Shown here piece by piece: positions 61,359 through 64,000 of a DNA stretch of 64,000 bases. The stretch's first letter is position 1, and each line of letters opens with the position of its first letter. Source of the DNA: Bacillota bacterium (lineage in GTDB: Bacteria; Bacillota; Dethiobacteria; DTU022; PWGO01). The notes below the pieces were generated by a model, which did no database searches, was not told the origin of the DNA, and was given only the letters and a program-made list of their open reading frames with translations. The stretch is taken from positions 1 to 64,000 of the forward strand of contig JAAYSV010000008.1 in NCBI GenBank assembly GCA_012518215.1. Direction: 5' to 3'. The position numbers and the translations under genes were made by a program.

Positions 61359-61521
61359 ATGTAATATAACGCCTGCACGCTTATAATAACAAATATGGCC
61401 GCTTTTTTCAAGGACAATTCATGTACAACTTGCTTCATCGTTTGTCAAAGGAGGCCCGCCCGCAGGAGGCAGGCCCATCCTTCTCGTTCATTGCTTCAAC
61501 ATGATCACTGCTATTTCCATA

Positions 61522-63516
61522 TCATGACAGTGTCATCATTTTCAGTGCTTGCTCGACGATATTGTCAACGGTGAAGCCCATCGTCTCGAGCAGCAACCCG
61601 CCCGGAGCGGATTGACCGAAATCGTTCATGCCGATAACACGCCCCTCGTCGCCGACAAAAGGTTCCCATCCAAGGGGCAGAGCTGCCTCGATGGCCAGGC
61701 GTTTTTTTGCCTCTTCCGGAAGTACAAATTCCCGGTATTCCTCGGTTTGCATGGCAAACAATTCAAAGCTCATCATGCTTACCACCCGTGCATCAATATT
61801 CTTTCCTGCCAGTATCTCTCGGGCCTCGAGGGCCAGGTGCAGCTCCGAACCGCTGGCAATCAGTACAAGATCCGGGGTTTCCCCTTTCTCCTTTTTCAAT
61901 ATATAGGCACCTTTCAAGGCTTCTTCTCCTGTACCGGAAAGCTGTGGCAGTCCCTGACGTGAGAGTATCAATGCGCAGGGGCCATCCTTTTTTTCTACCG
62001 CCAGGAGCCAGGCCATGGCCGTCTCCCGGCCATCAGCCGGCCTCAAAACGGTGAGATTGGGTATGGAACGTAAATTCGAGAGTTGCTCGATCGGCTGATG
62101 GGTAGGGCCATCTTCACCCACGGCGATACTATCATGCGAAAAGACATAGGTTAGCGGAATGCCCATCAGGGCCGCCAGCCTGATCGAGGGTTTCATGTAG
62201 TCACAAAAAACCATGAACGTAGAACCGAAGGCCCGCAGGCCGCCATGAAGTACCAGACCGGACAGTATTCCCGCCATGGCATGCTCTCTGATACCAAAAT
62301 AAATGTTATTTCCTTCCGGGCTTTCAGGTTGAAATACGCCCCGGTCATGGAGAAATGTCTGAACCGAAGCATTGAGATCGGCGGAGCCGCCCATCAAATT
62401 GGGAAGATGACCGGCCAGAACTTGCATGATCCGGCCCGAAGCGGCGCGGGTGGCCGCCGGTTCGTCAAAATTCATCTGCTTCAATTCTACTTCCATTTCG
62501 GCAGGAAACTCTCCCGAAAACCAGTCGTCGAGTTGCGCGGCGAGTTCCGGAAAATCGTGACGATACGCTTTTTCAAGTTTGTCCCAATCTGCTTTTTCCG
62601 CGGAGAGCTTGCGGGCCAGCCCCCTGAAATGTTCCCGCACTTCATCGGGAACAAGGAAAGAAGGCTCCGCCGGCCAGCCCAGATTTTCCTTGGTCAAACG
62701 GACTTCTTCTTCGCCCAGGGGAGCACCGTGAGCAGCGGATTTTCCCTGTTTGTTTGGACTTCCAAAACCGATTTCCGTGCGTATTTTAATCAACGAGGGG
62801 CGATCCCGGTCCTTTTTACATTCATCGATAGCCGCTGCCACCGCATCGATATCGTTTCCGTCCTTGACGTTGACCACCTGCCAACCGCATGCTTTGAAAC
62901 GGCCTTCAATGTCTTCCGTGAAAGACAGGTCGGTGGAACCATCGATGGTGATTTTGTTGTCATCATACAGGCAGATCAATTTGCCCAACTTCAGGTGCCC
63001 GGCCAGTGAAGCGGCTTCATAGGCGATTCCTTCCATCAGGCAACCATCACCAACATAGCAGTATGTGTAATGGTCCATGATCGGGAATCCGGGACGATTG
63101 AATTCCGCCGCCAGCCTTTTCTCCGCCATGGCCATGCCCACAGCGTTGGCAAACCCCTGGCCCAGCGGGCCGGTGGTCGTCTCTACACCGACGGTGTGAC
63201 CATATTCCGGGTGGCCGGGGGTCTTGCTGCCCAGCTGCCTGAAATCCTTGATGTCTTCCAGTGAAAGATCATATTCAAAAAGATGCAGCAAGGCATAGAG
63301 CAGGGCCGAACCATGGCCGGCGGATAAAACAAAACGGTCTCGATTTATCCAGCGGTCGTCCTGTGGACTGTGTTTCAAAAAACGGGACCAGAGCGTGTAG
63401 GCCATGGGTGCACCACCCATGGGCAACCCGGGATGCCCCGAGCGGGCCTTTTCAATGGCATCGACAGCCAGAAAACGAATTGTGTTGACAGCAAGTTCCT
63501 CGATATTTTTTGTCAT
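61522..63516 (-). CDS. tkt: Transketolase
   Basis: A 664-residue thiamine-diphosphate enzyme of the non-oxidative pentose phosphate pathway, transferring two-carbon ketol units. [19 protein letters not shown] is the N-terminal motif. The ThDP/Mg site is [23 protein letters not shown], with YDDN later. FGIREHAM holds the catalytic Glu of the pyrimidine-side domain. [21 protein letters not shown] begins the C-terminal domain. The start has AAGGGGTG five bases upstream. It is monocistronic. In this organism it probably provides pentoses for biosynthesis. Confidence 0.95.
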   Translation of the reverse strand: MTKNIEELAVNTIRFLAVDAIEKARSGHPGLPMGGAPMAYTLWSRFLKHSPQDDRWINRDRFVLSAGHGSALLYALLHLFEYDLSLEDIKDFRQLGSKTPGHPEYGHTVGVETTTGPLGQGFANAVGMAMAEKRLAAEFNRPGFPIMDHYTYCYVGDGCLMEGIAYEAASLAGHLKLGKLICLYDDNKITIDGSTDLSFTEDIEGRFKACGWQVVNVKDGNDIDAVAAAIDECKKDRDRPSLIKIRTEIGFGSPNKQGKSAAHGAPLGEEEVRLTKENLGWPAEPSFLVPDEVREHFRGLARKLSAEKADWDKLEKAYRHDFPELAAQLDDWFSGEFPAEMEVELKQMNFDEPAATRAASGRIMQVLAGHLPNLMGGSADLNASVQTFLHDRGVFQPESPEGNNIYFGIREHAMAGILSGLVLHGGLRAFGSTFMVFCDYMKPSIRLAALMGIPLTYVFSHDSIAVGEDGPTHQPIEQLSNLRSIPNLTVLRPADGRETAMAWLLAVEKKDGPCALILSRQGLPQLSGTGEEALKGAYILKKEKGETPDLVLIASGSELHLALEAREILAGKNIDARVVSMMSFELFAMQTEEYREFVLPEEAKKRLAIEAALPLGWEPFVGDEGRVIGMNDFGQSAPGGLLLETMGFTVDNIVEQALKMMTLS

Positions 63517-63665
63517 ATCTACACCCCTTATTGTTATGTTATCGGTAGTTTTATCTGTTTTATTCTATCATACTGTTTTGCATTGCGCCCGGGCATGTCC
63601 TTCCGTGATGGCCCGGGGAACCCGCGGGGAACCGATTGAAAAACTTTTGTGGCCTGGTCAGCTTC

Positions 63666-64000
63666 TCACTGCAGTTCCAAAGCATCCTTGAAACAGGATA
63701 TCACCCTGTCCTGCTGCTCGTCGGTCAAGCCCGATCCCGATGGCAGGCAGAGCCCCCTGGCAAAAAGTTGGTCGGCAACGTAATTTCCGGATTCGTGGGG
63801 ATAGGATCGACATTCTTTGAATATCGGTTGCCGATGCATGGGTTTCCAAACGGGGCGTATTTCAATGTTATGCCGATCCATATGATCGATAATTTGTGAA
63901 CGCCTGGATGCCGATGTTCCGGGTTCTAGCAGGAGGGCAGTCAGCCATCTTGTGGAACGTCCCGATGAAGCTTCGGGCATGAATTCTATGCCTTTCATGC
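63666..64000 (-). CDS. DegT/DnrJ/EryC1-family aminotransferase (C-terminal fragment)
   Basis: The frame is open at the right window edge; only about 111 C-terminal residues are present. NIEIRPVWKPMHRQPIF and ARGLCLPSGSGLTDEQQDRVISCF are typical of the C-terminal end of PLP-dependent sugar aminotransferases (PglE/LegC type). The catalytic lysine lies outside the window. The gene probably belongs to a polysaccharide or glycan-modification locus beyond the edge. The 150 bp before transketolase contain no terminator that I can fix. Confidence 0.82.
   Translation of the reverse strand, partial: MKGIEFMPEASSGRSTRWLTALLLEPGTSASRRSQIIDHMDRHNIEIRPVWKPMHRQPIFKECRSYPHESGNYVADQLFARGLCLPSGSGLTDEQQDRVISCFKDALELQ

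Noticed and set aside
1-64000. CRISPR arrays, prophage or plasmid origin
   Set aside because: No regularly spaced short repeats, phage structural genes, replication initiator or iterons were seen; the tandem units are 284 bp and only two per locus.

Overview
The window reads like the chromosome of an anaerobic Clostridia/Firmicutes-type bacterium of roughly half G+C. This is inferred from strong AGGAGG-type ribosome binding sites, frequent TTG/GTG starts, TTGACA-17-TATAAT promoters, intrinsic terminators, a gatCAB amidotransferase and oxygen-sensitive enzyme families (2-hydroxyacyl-CoA dehydratase/benzoyl-CoA reductase, radical SAM, CooC/ACS-like proteins). No rRNA, CRISPR array, prophage or complete IS element is visible. 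One tRNA-Leu(GAG) is present and an IS110-family transposase remnant lies at the left edge.

0-8 kb is a molybdenum module. modABC (minus) is preceded by a candidate Moco-type riboswitch plus intrinsic terminator, and upstream of that by a DUF364 putative metal-chelation gene. moeA-mobB (plus) follow. Two inverted loci of a tandem 284-bp repeat bracket the modABC-DUF364 segment, and relics of the same family recur near 0.5, 12.9, 30.1 and 34.4 kb. 8-23 kb holds an OleC-like ligase with an alpha/beta hydrolase carrying Cys at the nucleophile elbow, glutamate dehydrogenase, a HEPN/CBS-like protein, a second metal-related cluster (FmdE, TrmO-like and a FecCD/BtuF-type ABC transporter, with matching 20-bp-spaced direct repeats before fmdE and trmO), a divergent gatCAB set and purC.

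23-38 kb holds a long-chain acyl-CoA ligase, two unrecognised small proteins, an unusual chemotaxis protein with a C-terminal PhnD-like binding domain, an M28 peptidase interrupted by membrane helices, a YfcC-type carrier, a membrane-anchored 5'-nucleotidase-like protein, a hydrolase, a nitrilase-type amidase and a C45 acyltransferase with TPR-like repeats.

The most remarkable region is the apparent minus-strand operon running from 49.2 to 38.6 kb. Two paired acyl-CoA dehydrogenase-like proteins are followed by two related all-helical proteins of unknown family, two HgdA/HgdB (BcrB/BcrC)-like subunits, two BadF/HgdC-type ATPases, a stand-alone protein resembling the middle domain of acetyl-CoA synthase with a CxxC motif, and a CooC-type ATPase with its CxC metal motif. 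Several junctions overlap by 4 to 23 bases. This looks like an ATP-driven low-potential reductase or dehydratase system with an added, possibly nickel-dependent, ACS-like component. The substrate cannot be read from the sequence.

49-64 kb holds an S58 aminopeptidase, a coupled acyltransferase/NAD-epimerase pair, a lysine 2,3-aminomutase-family enzyme, an amidase, a polyprenyl synthase, a MATE transporter between two duplicated SCP2-domain genes, tRNA-Leu, transketolase and the end of a DegT-family aminotransferase.
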